Shown in pieces: positions 5,401-5,972 of a DNA stretch of 5,972 nucleotides; positions within the stretch are counted from its first letter, which is position 1; each line of letters opens with the position of its first letter. The translations under genes and the position numbers were made by a program. This DNA is from Oscillospiraceae bacterium. Its GTDB lineage: Bacteria; Bacillota; Clostridia; Oscillospirales; Oscillospiraceae. The notes under the pieces are model-generated. The model was not told the DNA's origin. It ran no database searches and was given only the letters and a program-made list of their open reading frames with translations. The stretch is from positions 1-5,972 of the forward strand of contig JAFRAF010000092.1 in assembly GCA_017405545.1 (NCBI GenBank), in the 5' to 3' direction.

Positions 5401-5972
5401 CTTTTCCGCTGGCGACACGGGCGCAGGATATCTCCAGATTGCCGTTCCGGCAGCGTAGCTCATCTAAAAAGTCCTTTTCACTCCTTGTATCCTTCAATCG
5501 GATACGGTATTTCAATTTGAACAGACTGCCCATGTTGACGGTTTTCACGGAGCTCAGGCTGTGCTGGACCGTATACTTCTCAAAAAGGTCGTCAAAAAGG
5601 CCGCTGTAGTCCATGTCCTCTGGAATCGTGATTTTAAGGTCCCTGTCCCCGTCGGTCCTTCCGCCGGGCAGGGCGTTTCGGATGAGGCTGATGCCGCAAA
5701 CCACCGCCGTCGCCAGAACCGCCAGACCGATACAGCCCATGCCGCAGGCGAGGCCCACCGTCATGGCCAGGAAGATGACCGCTATATCCTGAGCTGAGCC
5801 CGGCGCGGAGCGGAATCGGATGAGGCTGAACGCGCCCATCACCGCCACGCCTGTGCCCACGGAGCCGTTGACCAGCATGATCACCATCTGTACCAGAAAC
5901 GGAAGGAATATCAGCGCGCCGAACAGGCTGTCGCTGCCGTTGTTGGTTTTGCGGCTGACAAGGGCTATGACA
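5381..5972 (-). CDS. DUF4956 family membrane protein (partial, N-terminus outside window)
   Basis: The frame is open from the right edge (first full codon at 5971) to a TAA at 5381-5383, giving 196 visible residues. The family is usually a little over 200 residues, so only a short N-terminal part should be missing. Hydrophobic segments lie at about visible residues 15-35 (FGALIFLPFLVQMVIMLVN), 38-51 (around the family signature GAFSLIRFRSA) and 62-96 (DIAVIFLAMTVGLACG onward, probably two helices). The last 90 residues are soluble and presumably cytoplasmic (DLKITIPEDMDYSGLFDDLFEKY and following). The molecular function of DUF4956 is unknown. The internal ATG at 5887 lies inside a membrane segment, so it is not the start. 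The TAA overlaps the ATG of the beta-helix gene by one base, so the two are co-transcribed and probably translationally coupled. In other Clostridia this family often neighbours VTC-domain and CotH genes; these would lie further right. Confidence 0.88.
   Translation of the reverse strand, partial: VIALVSRKTNNGSDSLFGALIFLPFLVQMVIMLVNGSVGTGVAVMGAFSLIRFRSAPGSAQDIAVIFLAMTVGLACGMGCIGLAVLATAVVCGISLIRNALPGGRTDGDRDLKITIPEDMDYSGLFDDLFEKYTVQHSLSSVKTVNMGSLFKLKYRIRLKDTRSEKDFLDELRCRNGNLEISCARVASGKEGKGTL

Noticed and set aside
4450..5520. Long plus-strand open frame (356 codons) opposite the beta-helix gene
   Set aside because: It is antisense to a clear protein-coding gene with recognised domains. Its composition mirrors the beta-helix repeats read backwards, and it runs across the TAATG junction of two real genes.

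Overview
The window looks like chromosomal DNA from a GC-rich member of the Clostridia (Bacillota), plausibly an Oscillospirales-type gut or anaerobic lineage. The reasons are S-layer homology (SLH) anchored surface proteins, strong AGGAG-like ribosome binding sites, intrinsic terminators with T-tracts, a classic lipobox lipoprotein, and frequent ATA isoleucine codons in otherwise GC-rich genes. Genus cannot be fixed from the sequence alone. All four genes concern the cell envelope. No RNA gene, mobile element or CRISPR array is visible.

Layout. (1) Positions 1-428, minus strand: the 5' part of a gene for a lipoprotein of the iron-siderophore/heme/cobalamin ABC-transporter substrate-binding type; it runs off the left edge. 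(2) Positions 429-636: a 208-bp AT-rich divergent promoter region, with a minus-strand promoter for the lipoprotein, two related 12-bp palindromes near its predicted start site, and a plus-strand extended -10 promoter for the next gene. (3) Positions 637-2649, plus strand: a secreted 670-aa protein with an N-terminal SLH triplet, one Big_2-type Ig-like domain and a large C-terminal region of unknown function. (4) Positions 2650-2843: a 194-bp convergent intergenic region with two strong hairpin terminators. (5) Positions 2844-5381, minus strand: an 845-aa secreted protein with a Cthe_2159-type beta-helix carbohydrate-binding domain, a five-copy 17-residue Pro/Gly-rich repeat, and a C-terminal SLH triplet. 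(6) Positions 5381-5972, minus strand: the C-terminal 196 codons of a DUF4956 membrane protein, whose stop codon overlaps the start of gene 5 (TAATG). It runs off the right edge.

How the genes fit together. The DUF4956 gene and the beta-helix gene are a translationally coupled pair, so a membrane protein and a wall-anchored, probably calcium- and polysaccharide-binding surface protein are made together. From general knowledge of Clostridia, DUF4956 genes often lie beside VTC-domain (polyphosphate polymerase-like) and CotH-kinase genes. Those would be expected just beyond the right edge, but this cannot be seen here. The convergent SLH/Ig protein is a second wall-anchored protein with its own promoter and terminator. 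The lipoprotein gene is divergent from it and probably starts a separate metal, heme or cofactor uptake operon.

The most interesting parts are the SLH-anchored Cthe_2159 protein coupled to DUF4956, the near-identical 51-bp coding repeats in its linker, the uncharacterised C-terminal half of the 670-aa protein, and the paired palindromes in the divergent promoter region.
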